NCBI RefSeq assembly: GCF_016405965.1
Contig: NZ_JAEFCD010000003.1
Coordinates: forward strand, 141,157 to 205,156
Length of the DNA stretch: 64,000 bases
Direction of reading: 5' to 3'
Source of the DNA: Alteromonas sp. IB21
Lineage (GTDB): Bacteria > Pseudomonadota > Gammaproteobacteria > Enterobacterales > Alteromonadaceae
In this document: one piece after another, positions 50,305-59,653 of the stretch
Layout of the letters: every line of letters starts with the position of its first letter
Numbering within the stretch: the stretch's first letter is position 1
Program-made: the position numbers and the translations under genes
Notes under the pieces: model-generated
Databases searched by the model: none
Told to the model about the DNA's origin: nothing
What the model saw: only the letters and a program-made list of their open reading frames with translations

Positions 50305-51176
50305 TTACTGGTATCGTCATTGTATTGTTTAATCCAGACGTTAATCACGTGAGTGGAATCCTCGAAGCTTTCCCGTCATCAGAGTGGGATGTAGTGCTGG
50401 TCGATAACTCCCCAGTGCGTACTCAAAGTTTCGCCTCCTCTCAGGTAAAGTATATCCATTTTCCAGAAAATGTTGGTATAGCAAAGGCTCAAAACGTTGG
50501 CCTAGAGGCGCTTTTTGACCATGGCGTTGAATACGCGTTTTTGCTCGATCAAGATAGTTTCTTTTCGCCGGTTATCGCTCGTGAATTGCTATCACAGTTT
50601 TTGGCACTTGAAAAATCATGCCCAATCGCAGCGATAGGTCCTTCTATTCATTGTCAGTTCTCGGATTGTGTCGAACAGGGCGTGCTGCAAAAAGGTAAGC
50701 AGGTTTCCGATTCGCTTAAACAGGTCAAACAAATTATAGCTTCAGGTATGCTGATTTCTCATCGCGCTTTTAAAAAGGTGGGGGGAAAAGAGAACGCGCT
50801 GTTCATCGATGGCGTTGATCATGAATGGTGCTGGCGTGCTAGAGCAAAGGGCATGGTAATTTACCAGTCGCTTAGCGCCTGCATGCCTCATCGGCAAGGG
50901 GACAATCGAATAAAAGTGTGTGGTGTCACTTTTAAGCAAGGGGCACCTATTCGACTTTACTATCAATTTCGTAACGTGCTCATTTTAGCCCGTCGTCCCT
51001 ATGTCCCTCTTTATTGGAAACTTCGTCATGTTTTTGCAATACCACTTAGGTACATTGTTAACCGGTATTGTTTTGATGAAGGTAAAGAAAGGGGCTGCTT
51101 CATGCGCGCTGGGTTTAAAGATGGCGCTCTTCATCGCACAGGGTCTTTGGACGCAAGACAAAACGGCAGTAGTTGA
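50301..51176 (+). CDS. Rhamnosyltransferase-like family 2 glycosyltransferase
   Basis: A 291-residue glycosyltransferase. GIVIVLFNPDVNHVSGILEAF, VDNSP, PENVGIAKAQNVGLEALFDHGVEYAFLLDQDS and FIDGVDHEWCWRARAKGMVIYQSLSACMPHRQGD closely follow the WbbL/RfbF rhamnosyltransferase pattern. TTG start overlapping the stop of the previous gene. A dTDP-rhamnose pathway is not in this window, so the donor would come from elsewhere. With the WecA-like gene it suggests a GlcNAc-Rha type start of a surface glycan (inference). Confidence 0.85.
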   Translation: MITGIVIVLFNPDVNHVSGILEAFPSSEWDVVLVDNSPVRTQSFASSQVKYIHFPENVGIAKAQNVGLEALFDHGVEYAFLLDQDSFFSPVIARELLSQFLALEKSCPIAAIGPSIHCQFSDCVEQGVLQKGKQVSDSLKQVKQIIASGMLISHRAFKKVGGKENALFIDGVDHEWCWRARAKGMVIYQSLSACMPHRQGDNRIKVCGVTFKQGAPIRLYYQFRNVLILARRPYVPLYWKLRHVFAIPLRYIVNRYCFDEGKERGCFMRAGFKDGALHRTGSLDARQNGSS

Positions 51177-51503
51177 AGAAAGTAACGAGTAATAAAAGCG
51201 TTAGTCAAAAGCAACACATAGGTTAACGCCCCTGCTGCTGCGTAAAATAATCTTATGCATGCTTTCACTAATTTGGTGCATTAAGTATTATTAATCCCAC
51301 TAATGGTGCTATTAAATCGAGATTTGCGCGGTTTTGCCCACGATCAATACATGAATGCTCTAAAACGGTAATTGGAACATCGATTGCATTAGTTTCAGAT
51401 ATATAAAAGAATTAATGCAAACAGATTTTTGCTTGAGACGCCAAATGACAATGATGTGTTGTCTTAAGCGTGAAATTAGGATTTTAAAAAAGGAATATTA
51501 ACT
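51177..51503 (+). other. Intergenic region upstream of galU, no gene seen
   Basis: About 330 bp of AT-rich DNA. It holds a loose direct repeat (CACTAATTTGGTGCATTAA at 51266 and CACTAATGGTGCTATTAA at 51298) and the galU ribosome site (AAGGA, about 10 nt before the ATG). No terminator with a good stem and no small gene is evident. Confidence 0.4.
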
Positions 51504-52397
51504 ATGAGTCAGGTAAAAAAAGCGGTAATCCCTGTGGCTGGACTTGGAACGCGAATGCTTCCAGCAACAAAAGCAATTCCTAAGGAAATGCTTCCAGTGG
51601 TGGATAAGCCGTTAATACAGTATGTAGTAAGTGAATGTGTTGCTGCAGGACTTAAAGAAATTATCCTTGTAACACACGCAAGTAAGAACAGTATTGAAAA
51701 TCACTTTGATACTTCGTTTGAACTTGAGGCTACGTTAGAAAAACGTGTTAAACGTCAGCTTTTAGAAGAAGTTCAGTCGATTTGTCCGAAAGACGTGACG
51801 ATTATGCATATTCGTCAGGGGGTTGCGAATGGTTTGGGTCACGCGGTACTTTGCGCTCGCCCACTTATCGGTGATGCGCCATTTGCTGTAGTCTTACCAG
51901 ACGTTATTATCGATGATGCTGCAAGTAATCCGAAAAAAGATAACCTTGCCGATATGGTCGCTAAGTTTAATACTAGCCGCGTAAGTCAAGTAATGGTGGA
52001 GCAAGTGCCAGAAGAGGAAATCTCGAAATTCGGTATTGCCGATCTTGACGGCGCAGCAATAACGCAGGGGCAGTCAGCTAAGATCCATAAAATGGTAGAA
52101 AAGCCACCTCTTGATGAAGCGCCATCTGACCTAGCGGTAGTAGGTAGATACGTGTTATCCGAGAAGATTTGGGACCTGCTAGAGTTTACTCCACCAGGTG
52201 CAGGTGATGAGGTACAGCTTACTGACGCCATTGACGCGTTAATGAAACTTGAACAAGTAGACGCTTATTACATGAAAGGTAAGAGCCATGATTGTGGAAG
52301 CAAACTAGGCTATATGAAAGCTAACGTTGAGTATGCACTTCGTCACCCGTCACTTGGCGCTGAGTTCAAAGAGTATCTGGCTTCTGTAATAAAATAA
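51504..52397 (+). CDS. galU: UTP-glucose-1-phosphate uridylyltransferase
   Basis: A 297-residue nucleotidyltransferase making UDP-glucose. Motifs: [144 protein letters not shown] and [18 protein letters not shown]. Monocistronic with its own terminator. Its product feeds GalE and the surface-polysaccharide genes to the left. Confidence 0.97.
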   Translation: MSQVKKAVIPVAGLGTRMLPATKAIPKEMLPVVDKPLIQYVVSECVAAGLKEIILVTHASKNSIENHFDTSFELEATLEKRVKRQLLEEVQSICPKDVTIMHIRQGVANGLGHAVLCARPLIGDAPFAVVLPDVIIDDAASNPKKDNLADMVAKFNTSRVSQVMVEQVPEEEISKFGIADLDGAAITQGQSAKIHKMVEKPPLDEAPSDLAVVGRYVLSEKIWDLLEFTPPGAGDEVQLTDAIDALMKLEQVDAYYMKGKSHDCGSKLGYMKANVEYALRHPSLGAEFKEYLASVIK

Positions 52398-52460
52398 TGT
52401 GGGTGAGTGCTAAGGCTCAATTATAAATCAAGTCTACACTCACAATTGTCACTAGTTTAT

Positions 52461-52488
52461 AAAATGCGCCTTTAAGGCGCATTTTTAT
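52461..52488. terminator. Intrinsic terminator after galU
   Basis: Stem AAAATGCGCC / GGCGCATTTT with a TTTAA centre, then TATT. It ends galU and may also serve the opposing comEA-like gene. Confidence 0.85.
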
Positions 52489-52522
52489 TGACTAGAAGGC
52501 TTTAAACTTTCGAGCAAGCTAC

Positions 52523-52840
52523 CTATTTCACCATCACAAAGCTTTCTATTTTACTTAACATTTTTTCACCAATGCCTTTTACTTGGGTAAGTTGCGCGAC
52601 TTCGAGAAATGGGCCTACTTCTTCGCGATATTCAATTATGGCTTTCGCTTTAGATTGTCCCACACCCGGTAAGGTTACCAGTTGCTCAATGGTGGCTGAG
52701 TTTAAATCTATTCGCTGCTGTAGGCGTGCAGTTTCGCTTCCATTACTGCTTTCTCCACTCAAGTCCTGAGCGTTAACTGCCGGTGCTTGAAGGGCTAAAG
52801 CTGAAAGTACGAGTAAACCTGATATTAACTTTTTCATCAT
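52523..52840 (-). CDS. ComEA-like helix-hairpin-helix DNA-binding protein
   Basis: A 105-residue secreted protein with a signal peptide (LISGLLVLSALALQAPAVNA/Q) and two helix-hairpin-helix motifs: IDLNSATIEQLVTLPGVGQSKAKAIIEYREEVGPF and LTQVKGIGEKMLSKIESF. Single-domain periplasmic ComEA proteins bind incoming double-stranded DNA during natural transformation in Vibrio and related bacteria. Monocistronic and leftward. No other competence gene is in the window. Confidence 0.9.
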   Translation of the reverse strand: MMKKLISGLLVLSALALQAPAVNAQDLSGESSNGSETARLQQRIDLNSATIEQLVTLPGVGQSKAKAIIEYREEVGPFLEVAQLTQVKGIGEKMLSKIESFVMVK

Positions 52841-53173
52841 CTTTCCTTGTATGCAATGCTAAAAACATTTTCGCCTTTAATGATGCTATGTTTTAGCTGT
52901 TTGGTATGTGATTTATGTACTCAAAGCGCACTGACGTTTTATGGTCAAATGCATGGCTGAACTTTTTTAATCCTTATCAAGCTTTCACTACTGCTAGGCC
53001 AAGTAAATTATAAAGTCCGGCACGCTGACGAGGTACAATTGAGATAATAAATAGGAATGACGAAAGCGGAAGTCCAGTTTTAGTACAGTTTGTGAGGCGT
53101 GAACTGGAATGGAAAAACAAAAAACGGGCTATCAAGCCCGTTTTTAGTATTACTTTTTTGAAAGCAGAGTCAC
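52841..53173. other. Intergenic region with the idh terminator
   Basis: About 330 bp between comEA-like (leftward) and the isocitrate dehydrogenase gene. Near 53121-53145 there is a clear hairpin AAAACGGGCT / AGCCCGTTTTT with an ATCA loop, the terminator of the leftward idh gene. The rest should hold the comEA promoter; I see no gene. Confidence 0.7.
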
Positions 53174-54181
53174 TTATAAACGATCTAAAAGTGCCTGTGT
53201 AAATTCAACAGTACCTGCTTCGCCACCAAGGTCGCGGGTGGTTCGATCTCCTGACTCAATAACGTCTTTCAATGCTGTGCGAATTTTTTCAGCTTTGTCA
53301 CCCATGTTTAGGTACTCAAGCATTTGCGCTGCAGCCAGGATAACTGACGTTGGGTTAGCTAGGTTTTTACCAGCGATATCTGGAGCAGAGCCATGAACCG
53401 CTTCAAAAATTGCACAGTCTTCACCGATGTTTGCGCCAGGCGCCATACCAAGACCACCCACAAGACCCGCGCACAGGTCTGATAAAATATCACCGAACAG
53501 GTTGGTAGTCACAATTACGTCGAACTGGTGCGGATTCATAACAAGCTGCATACAGCAATTATCAACAATCATCTCAGCCGATTCGATGTCTGGGTAGCGC
53601 TCACCAACTTCACGTGCAACTTTAAGGAAAAGACCTGACGTTGACTTAAGGATGTTAGCTTTGTGAACTGCTGTTACCTTTTTGCGACCTTCGCGACGGG
53701 CTAGTTCATAGGCGAATGTTACGATTTTTTCAGCGCCGTCACGGGTAATCTTACTCATCGCTTCAGCTTCGTTGCCGTCTTCAGACACAACTTGGCCAAG
53801 ACCTGAATACATACCTTGCGTGTTTTCACGAACAGTAATGATATCAATGTCTTCGTAACGTGCTTTGGTGCCTTTAAAAGAAATTACAGGACGTAGGTTC
53901 GCATAAAGCTTAAACTGCTTGCGAAGACTTACGTTAATCGAGGTGAAACCTTCACCCACAGGTGTAGTGAGTGGGCCTTTAAGTGCAACCTTGTTTTTTG
54001 CGATTAAATCTAATGTTTCTTGAGGTAGAAGCTCGCCATGTTCTTCCAGTGCGACTAAACCTGCGTCGGCATAGTCGTAGGCAAAGTCACAGCCAACCTT
54101 ATCTAGAATTTTTGTGGTTGCATCGATAATGTCCGGGCCTATGCCGTCACCGCGAATGACTGTAATACGTTGCTGAGTCAT
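53174..54181 (-). CDS. NAD-type isocitrate dehydrogenase
   Basis: A 335-residue beta-decarboxylating dehydrogenase. I chose the ATG at 54181 (TQQRITVIRGDGIGPDIIDATTKIL) because the 56 residues possible upstream are not conserved. GPLTTPVGEGFTSINVSLRKQFKLYANLRPV with the substrate Ser, ITVRENTQGMYSGLGQ, KVTAVHKANILKSTSGLFL (catalytic Lys), VDNCCMQLVMNPHQFDVIVTTNLFGDILSDLCAGLVGGLGMAPGANIG and [20 protein letters not shown] match the NAD-dependent (homotetramer/mitochondrial-like) isocitrate dehydrogenases, not E. coli Icd (416 aa). It oxidises isocitrate to 2-oxoglutarate. Monocistronic. Confidence 0.88.
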   Translation of the reverse strand: MTQQRITVIRGDGIGPDIIDATTKILDKVGCDFAYDYADAGLVALEEHGELLPQETLDLIAKNKVALKGPLTTPVGEGFTSINVSLRKQFKLYANLRPVISFKGTKARYEDIDIITVRENTQGMYSGLGQVVSEDGNEAEAMSKITRDGAEKIVTFAYELARREGRKKVTAVHKANILKSTSGLFLKVAREVGERYPDIESAEMIVDNCCMQLVMNPHQFDVIVTTNLFGDILSDLCAGLVGGLGMAPGANIGEDCAIFEAVHGSAPDIAGKNLANPTSVILAAAQMLEYLNMGDKAEKIRTALKDVIESGDRTTRDLGGEAGTVEFTQALLDRL

Positions 54182-54426
54182 GTGGAGGGATCCTCTGGTA
54201 ATTCTGTTGTCAAAATCGTTAGGTTTGTTTGGTTTTTTTGGCACAGTACGGGCCAAATTCTGCTTGCTTAATTTATTATAATTGAAATTGTAGGGAAAAA
54301 CGGTAAAGCACTGCAAAAGTTGCTGTATTTTATACGATAGCCGGCGCAAGTTATAGCCATTCGTAAAGATAAATTTAAACCAACTGCAAGGCCGAAAGGT
54401 GTCTTACAGGACTGGAAGGCTAAAAA

Positions 54427-56037
54427 CTAAATGGAAAGAGGGCAGTAAAGTAAGTGTGCGTTAGCATCGAGTGCTTTTAGCACTTCTTCTTCGTCTAAAC
54501 TTAAAATACGCAATATGGTTTTTACTTCGATATTTTTTAGTAATGTGTAGAAGTCCTGAGTCAGCAAACATGATTTTGCTAATGAAAACCCAAGCAGAAT
54601 AATGGCTTGTTCTTTTTGCAACGACTTAGGTACATCGCTGGTTGACTTGTTGCATTGGTGAATAACGGCGCGCCATGTCGAGCTTTGATGCCAACTTCCA
54701 GCGAGTTCAGAGGCTATTGCAAGCCAAGGTGTGCTTGATTTTACCTTGAATGCGCTGTTGACGGTTACGTTTTTAGTTTTATCAACGGGAAGCGACTGGG
54801 CCACTTTGAAGCCAGGTAACGTAAAAAGCGGCGAGCAAACAAACGTCATGCTTAATGCGGCTGACTGAGGCGAAAATTTTGTACTGGCTACTTGAGCAAA
54901 GTGGCTGGCAAATGAGCAAGCGAGTAGGGTGACTTGTTTGCACATAGCCATGAGGGGAAAGTGATTTTGCGTCAACCTTTCTAATAATGCGAACTGTACA
55001 AGCATATCGCCAACACGCTCAATACCGTAAGTTAACACCGCCTGCTTTAAACTTTTTACAGGAAGCTGGAGTCTATTATCTTGGCTCGCGGTATGTACCA
55101 GAAATTGATTGAAAGTTGGCACTTGCTCAATTTTCTCGCAGAGCGCCGGAATATCTACATCAGGTTTTTGTAACGAATCGATAATGCCCAGTAACGCTTT
55201 AGGGGGGTGCTGCATAGCGAAGGTGAAAGGCAAAAATGACGTACCTCCCTGGCTTAACCTCGCCTTGGCGGTGTCAGTGTAGAGAGCGACAAAATGCTCG
55301 AATGGAACCGACAATTTAACTGGGCTATGAATTGATGAGAGCGGGATCCACTTGCCATCTGTACCTTCGTTACTCAAGGTAAATACAAAAGCATGGCTCT
55401 GTTGTCTATCTACTATCACGCCTGGGATTCCGTTTGCGTAGACTTTTGCTCCTGGTAGAGGATACTCAAATAACGGCATCAAAGAGGCTATATAATGCCT
55501 GTGCTGAACAGGAAGACGAGGTGCAATTAGCGTGAAAAGGGCAGTGTGTTCCGTTTTGCCCGATTTGAAAGCAAACACACCTGCCAGTAAGCAAAGGCGT
55601 TGAGCAATATTAAGTCTTTTATCTGCGATATAGTTTATTTGTCTTTCAGACTGGAAAGCTTTTTGTAAGCGAAGAGTATCCAACCAAATTGTCAGATTAT
55701 GCTGTCGTAAAAACCGAATAACCTCAGCGATGTTGCGTTTATCTTTTTTAGAATCAGATAACCAATAGGTCGCGAGCAATGACCCGATTATGTGCTGCAG
55801 ATAGTGGTCGTTGAAACGGCAAAGTTTTCCAAATAATGCTAACAGTAAAAGTTGTTGAGTGCCTTTTGGAAGATCATTATTTATATGAATCAAAGATGCA
55901 GGGATAGCCGGGTTTCCATTTACCAGAGCAAGTATGCGTTTGGCACTTTTTAACCAATGGTTTATGCGTTCTTCAACATTGAGCGAAGCATCGCCCTGGT
56001 TTGCAAGTCGCTTAAGCGTGGAAATGATATCGCCCAC
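54427..56037 (-). CDS. HDOD-like regulatory protein without catalytic HD residues
   Basis: A 536-residue soluble protein. Residues about 285-390 (LQKPDVDIPALCEKIEQVPTFNQFLVHTASQDNRLQLPVKSLKQAVLTYGIERVGDMLVQFALLERLT) resemble an HDOD domain: helical, without the metal-binding HD pair. The N-terminal 250 residues are mostly helical with a beta insert (GAKVYANGIPGVIVDRQQSHAFVFTLS) reminiscent of a PilZ/SH3-like barrel, which I cannot confirm. HDOD proteins usually take part in signalling. It stands 12 bp from the DUF3192 gene, reading the same way, so the two may be co-transcribed. Confidence 0.65.
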   Translation of the reverse strand: MGDIISTLKRLANQGDASLNVEERINHWLKSAKRILALVNGNPAIPASLIHINNDLPKGTQQLLLLALFGKLCRFNDHYLQHIIGSLLATYWLSDSKKDKRNIAEVIRFLRQHNLTIWLDTLRLQKAFQSERQINYIADKRLNIAQRLCLLAGVFAFKSGKTEHTALFTLIAPRLPVQHRHYIASLMPLFEYPLPGAKVYANGIPGVIVDRQQSHAFVFTLSNEGTDGKWIPLSSIHSPVKLSVPFEHFVALYTDTAKARLSQGGTSFLPFTFAMQHPPKALLGIIDSLQKPDVDIPALCEKIEQVPTFNQFLVHTASQDNRLQLPVKSLKQAVLTYGIERVGDMLVQFALLERLTQNHFPLMAMCKQVTLLACSFASHFAQVASTKFSPQSAALSMTFVCSPLFTLPGFKVAQSLPVDKTKNVTVNSAFKVKSSTPWLAIASELAGSWHQSSTWRAVIHQCNKSTSDVPKSLQKEQAIILLGFSLAKSCLLTQDFYTLLKNIEVKTILRILSLDEEEVLKALDANAHLLYCPLSI

Positions 56038-56048
56038 TCCCCATCCTT

Positions 56049-56423
56049 TTAACTTTTTTGGTAACTGGAATAGGCTCCTTCGCCCCAGGCAATTAGCTTG
56101 TCGTTCTCAAACAACAATGGGGTACATTCGTCTTGCGTAGTTAAGCCATCTGCACGCACATGCTGCGTTCGAAAAAACATGACCTGGATAGCCGTCGAAC
56201 CTTGGCGCTTGGCTTCCGTGATATCTGGTGACCCAAGTAGTGCAAGAACTTCTTCTCGCGTACTGCCAAGTTTTAGCTTAGTAATCTGAACTCGATTATA
56301 TTCTTCACGATCTTTCCAATCCATGTTTTCTGGCTTATCGGGGTAGAAAGCGATAACCATAAAAACAAACACCGCATAAAGCGCGACGCCAGCTAAAATT
56401 AGACGAATAACCTTGGTATTCAT
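56049..56423 (-). CDS. DUF3192 family membrane-anchored protein
   Basis: A 124-residue protein with one N-terminal membrane segment (LILAGVALYAVFVFMVIAFY). The rest is the DUF3192 (SmpA/BamE-like) fold: WKDREEYNRVQITKLKLGSTREEVLALLGSPDITEA, VMFFRTQHVRADGLTTQDECTPLLFENDKLIAWGEGAYSSY. It is paralogous to the lipoprotein at 61.85 kb; both share DRExxNR, FxRTQ, DGxTTxDECTPLxF and GWG/AWG. Function unknown; envelope location inferred. Confidence 0.82.
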   Translation of the reverse strand: MNTKVIRLILAGVALYAVFVFMVIAFYPDKPENMDWKDREEYNRVQITKLKLGSTREEVLALLGSPDITEAKRQGSTAIQVMFFRTQHVRADGLTTQDECTPLLFENDKLIAWGEGAYSSYQKS

Positions 56424-56646
56424 GACCGTTACTTCTCAATTCTCTGTTCTTGAAAGCATGCTGGAAGCATGGATGTCATATTGGACTTGTTGACCTTGTA
56501 TTTACCGCAAAAGCGATCGAGCCTTAAAGTCGGGGTTCGATGTGCTTCACACACTTAACGACAACACTCTTTCTACCAGTGTACCGCAAAACGCGCGGGA
56601 AACATAAGTGGTAATCGTAAGCAAATACTTCTTACATAACGTGCTT

Positions 56647-58011
56647 TTAGTTCGTATCCTTCACAACGTAACAGGGTTCATAAGCACTACCTGGTAATTT
56701 CATTCTGTGTTGCTTTACAAAGGACTCTAACAATACATCCACCTTTTTCATCAGGGTGTTATCACCGGTGAGTTCAAAAGGTCCGTGCTTTTTGATTTGC
56801 GCAATGCCCTCAGCCTTTACGTTACCAGCCACGATTCCGGAAAATGCTTTTCGCAAGTTAGCTGCAAGCTCACTTTTACTTTGGTCGAGATGGAGTTTAA
56901 GGCCAGACATACTTTCATGGGTTGGGATGAAGGGTTGCTGAAAATCGTGCTCAATTTTCAATGACCAATTGAAACTAAAGGCGTCTCCCATTGCCCCTCT
57001 AAACTCTTTCACCTTTTCAAGTTCTGAACACAAAGTACGAGCCACTGCTTCAGGGTCATTGACGATTATTTGATACTTTGACTGAGCTTCAGCACCTAAG
57101 GTAGCGCCAACAAATTCATCAATAGCTTCAAAGTACTCCTCACTGCCCGCTGGTCCGGTTAATATAAACGGGAAAGGCTGTTGGGCATTACGCTCGTTCA
57201 TTAGAATGCCAAGTAGGTAAAGTAGCTCCTCTGCGGTACCTACACCTCCTGGGAAAACAACGATGCCATGCCCTAACCGAACGAATGCTTCTAAACGCTT
57301 TTCAATGTCAGGCATGATTATTAATTCATTTACTATAGCGTTAGGCGGCTCAGCTGCAATGATGCTCGGTTCAGAAATACCGATATAGCGCCCTGCTTTA
57401 TGACGCTGTTTGGCATGACCTATTGTCGCGCCTTTCATTGGGCCTTTCATGGCTCCGGGCCCACATCCCGTGCAAATGTTCATATCGCGAAGACCGAGCT
57501 GATAGCCAACTTCTTTCGTATATTTGTACTCAGTTTGATTTATGGAGTGGCCGCCCCAGCAAACGATGGTATTGACACCATCATTGCCCTCAAGTGCTTG
57601 GGCATGACGGAGCATGTCAAATAGCATGTCTGTAATTTCGCTGCCTTCAGCGGGGGCTGTTTGATGAAGAAATGCGTACTTGTTTCCCATGTAAAGCAAA
57701 TCGCGAAGTACTGCGAACAAGTGTTCATGCACTCCGCGCACTAGCTTTCCATCAACAAAGGCAACTTCAGGGGGATTGATCAACTCAATTTTAACCCCTC
57801 GCTCACGACGAATCAGTTTAATTTCAAAGTTTTCAAAAGGTGCGAATAGCGCTTCAAAATTGTCTTCGTCTACGCCGCTGTTTAACACTGCTAGGCAGCA
57901 ATTTCTGAACATATCGAAGAGTTCGCTATTCGCGGCATCTTGAAGACGAGCAACCTCTACTTGAGAGAGTTGGCTCATCCAGCCAACAGGGTTAAGCTGT
58001 ACCTTTTTCAT
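56647..58011 (-). CDS. ppnN: Nucleotide 5'-monophosphate nucleosidase PpnN (YgdH)
   Basis: A 454-residue LOG-family enzyme that hydrolyses purine and pyrimidine nucleoside monophosphates to base plus ribose 5-phosphate and is stimulated by (p)ppGpp in E. coli. The start (VQLNPVGWMSQLSQVEVARLQDAANSELFDMFRNCCLAVLNSG) and the catalytic Rossmann region (GCGPGAMKGPMKGATIGHAKQRH... GHGIVVFPGGVGTAEELLYLLGI with PGGxGTxxE) are diagnostic. Length equals E. coli PpnN (454). It follows the diguanylate cyclase gene by 11 bp in the same direction. The ppnN-queF-syd neighbourhood is conserved with E. coli. Confidence 0.95.
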   Translation of the reverse strand: MKKVQLNPVGWMSQLSQVEVARLQDAANSELFDMFRNCCLAVLNSGVDEDNFEALFAPFENFEIKLIRRERGVKIELINPPEVAFVDGKLVRGVHEHLFAVLRDLLYMGNKYAFLHQTAPAEGSEITDMLFDMLRHAQALEGNDGVNTIVCWGGHSINQTEYKYTKEVGYQLGLRDMNICTGCGPGAMKGPMKGATIGHAKQRHKAGRYIGISEPSIIAAEPPNAIVNELIIMPDIEKRLEAFVRLGHGIVVFPGGVGTAEELLYLLGILMNERNAQQPFPFILTGPAGSEEYFEAIDEFVGATLGAEAQSKYQIIVNDPEAVARTLCSELEKVKEFRGAMGDAFSFNWSLKIEHDFQQPFIPTHESMSGLKLHLDQSKSELAANLRKAFSGIVAGNVKAEGIAQIKKHGPFELTGDNTLMKKVDVLLESFVKQHRMKLPGSAYEPCYVVKDTN

Positions 58012-58022
58012 AAATCTACTTC

Positions 58023-59579
58023 CTATGAACCAGCGCTTAGGTCAGTGACAACAAGATTGCGGCCGTCGCGTTTTGCTTTGTAGAGATATTCATCGGCCCG
58101 TTCAAATACAGATTCCGTGGTGTCCTTTTCTCCGAAGCAAGTCGCGCCAAAAGAAGCGGTAATCTTTACTTTTTCTTGTTTAAACTTAAACGGCATAGCT
58201 GCTAGTTTAGTTCTGATGCCGTTAAGTTTTTTGTCAATATCTTGTATTGTCATTTCCGGCAGCAACATCACAAACTCTTCTCCTCCCCATCTAGCGATAA
58301 ATTCATTGACTGAGAGGTTTTGTTTAAGAAATTTGCTAACAACCTGCAGCGTTTTATCGCCCGCGGCGTGTCCAAACCTGTCGTTTATAGATTTGAAAAA
58401 ATCGATATCGACAACGGCCACGGCCAATAAGCCGCCGTTCACTTTAAAATTGCTATATGCGGCTTCAAGTCGCTCATTGTAAGCTTGCCTGTTAGGTAAG
58501 CGAGTTAGCGTGTCCATTCGACTTTGCATGGCTTGTTCAGCAATCTTCTTCTTATAAGCACTGGTTTGCTGCTGCAGTGTATCAATACGAGATTGCATAG
58601 CCGAGAGTAAGGCCAACAATCTCTCTTGGCCTTGTTGATCATTATTTTGCTGCTCGCTTAGCGTAGTCGCTAGCTCTTTAACACAGATTTGAGTTTGCTC
58701 TTTCAACCGCTCAAAAGACTGGCTTTCAGATACTGCCTCTTCAATATGGCTAATATGACGAATGAGTTGTTCGTTGCCAGCGCGTCTTTGTTCAAACTGG
58801 GATTGACTGCTTTCTATGGTAGTGTTCACATCACTGCTCACTTCACCAAGTGAACGATGGAGGCTTTGGATAACCTTCCCCGTCAAACTTGCCTCTGACA
58901 TCGCGTCCTGCACTATCATGCGTAAAATCACGACGCAGCTTTTGAGTAACTGGTCCTCATCCATGCCTTCATCAAGCCGTTGCTTGATGTCGTTTAGCTG
59001 CTGGTCGTCAGGCTTCTTTTGTGCGTAAGAGGCGATTAAGTGGTTTAGCTCAACCAGAATAGAGCGATAGTGGGGGTTATCGTCTTTGATAGACCGAACT
59101 TGGCCGTTGCCGCTGGCTTTGGCGTCGTGCTCAGGCATCGCGACTGGCGATAGTCCAACCATTTCCTTGTTAAGCGCAATGCGGTGCAGCGCTATGGCTT
59201 TAGCGTATAACTTATAGATGCTGAAAATATCGGTGACAGGCTGATTGAGCTTAATAAGCTCTTGGGTGGTAAGCCCCTTGAGTTCATTGTCTTCAAAGAC
59301 AATTTTCTGCAGTTGTTTCATCGCATCCTCTAACGAAGAAACAGTATCAACACCGTATTTTCTCAGTGTTATTTCTTGATGCTGCAGCGATGTGTTCAAC
59401 TTTTCGATGCTTACCGCGGCCAAGCTGAAATTAGGAGTGCCGGAAAGATGCCCTCTCAATATTTTAAGCTCAGCATCTATCTTATTGGAAAAGCCCTCAT
59501 AAAAAGCGGAGAGCTTCACGATAAACTGACAAAGAAGCATGTTACTTTGTTTTAGGGTTTGTAGTTGTTTTGCTTCCAT
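58023..59579 (-). CDS. Diguanylate cyclase (GGEEF) with helical N-terminal region
   Basis: A 518-residue cytoplasmic protein. Residues 1 to about 345 are helical and coiled-coil rich with no membrane span. Residues 350-510 form a GGDEF domain: MDTLTRLPNRQAYNERL, VAVVDIDFFKSINDRFGHAAGDKTLQVVSKFL, FIARWGGEEFVMLLPE (GGEEF active site), ASFGATCFG, and ADEYLYKAKRDGRN. The RxxD product-inhibition site five residues before GGEEF is replaced by SVNE, so feedback inhibition by c-di-GMP should be absent. It makes c-di-GMP from GTP. It sits between queF and ppnN, where E. coli has no such gene. Confidence 0.92.
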   Translation of the reverse strand: MEAKQLQTLKQSNMLLCQFIVKLSAFYEGFSNKIDAELKILRGHLSGTPNFSLAAVSIEKLNTSLQHQEITLRKYGVDTVSSLEDAMKQLQKIVFEDNELKGLTTQELIKLNQPVTDIFSIYKLYAKAIALHRIALNKEMVGLSPVAMPEHDAKASGNGQVRSIKDDNPHYRSILVELNHLIASYAQKKPDDQQLNDIKQRLDEGMDEDQLLKSCVVILRMIVQDAMSEASLTGKVIQSLHRSLGEVSSDVNTTIESSQSQFEQRRAGNEQLIRHISHIEEAVSESQSFERLKEQTQICVKELATTLSEQQNNDQQGQERLLALLSAMQSRIDTLQQQTSAYKKKIAEQAMQSRMDTLTRLPNRQAYNERLEAAYSNFKVNGGLLAVAVVDIDFFKSINDRFGHAAGDKTLQVVSKFLKQNLSVNEFIARWGGEEFVMLLPEMTIQDIDKKLNGIRTKLAAMPFKFKQEKVKITASFGATCFGEKDTTESVFERADEYLYKAKRDGRNLVVTDLSAGS

Positions 59580-59653
59580 ATTCTCGTCTTTATTTCAATT
59601 CGCTTAGAGGCGGAATTTCAGCTAACCCAGTGAGCGTAAACGCACCGCTATTT

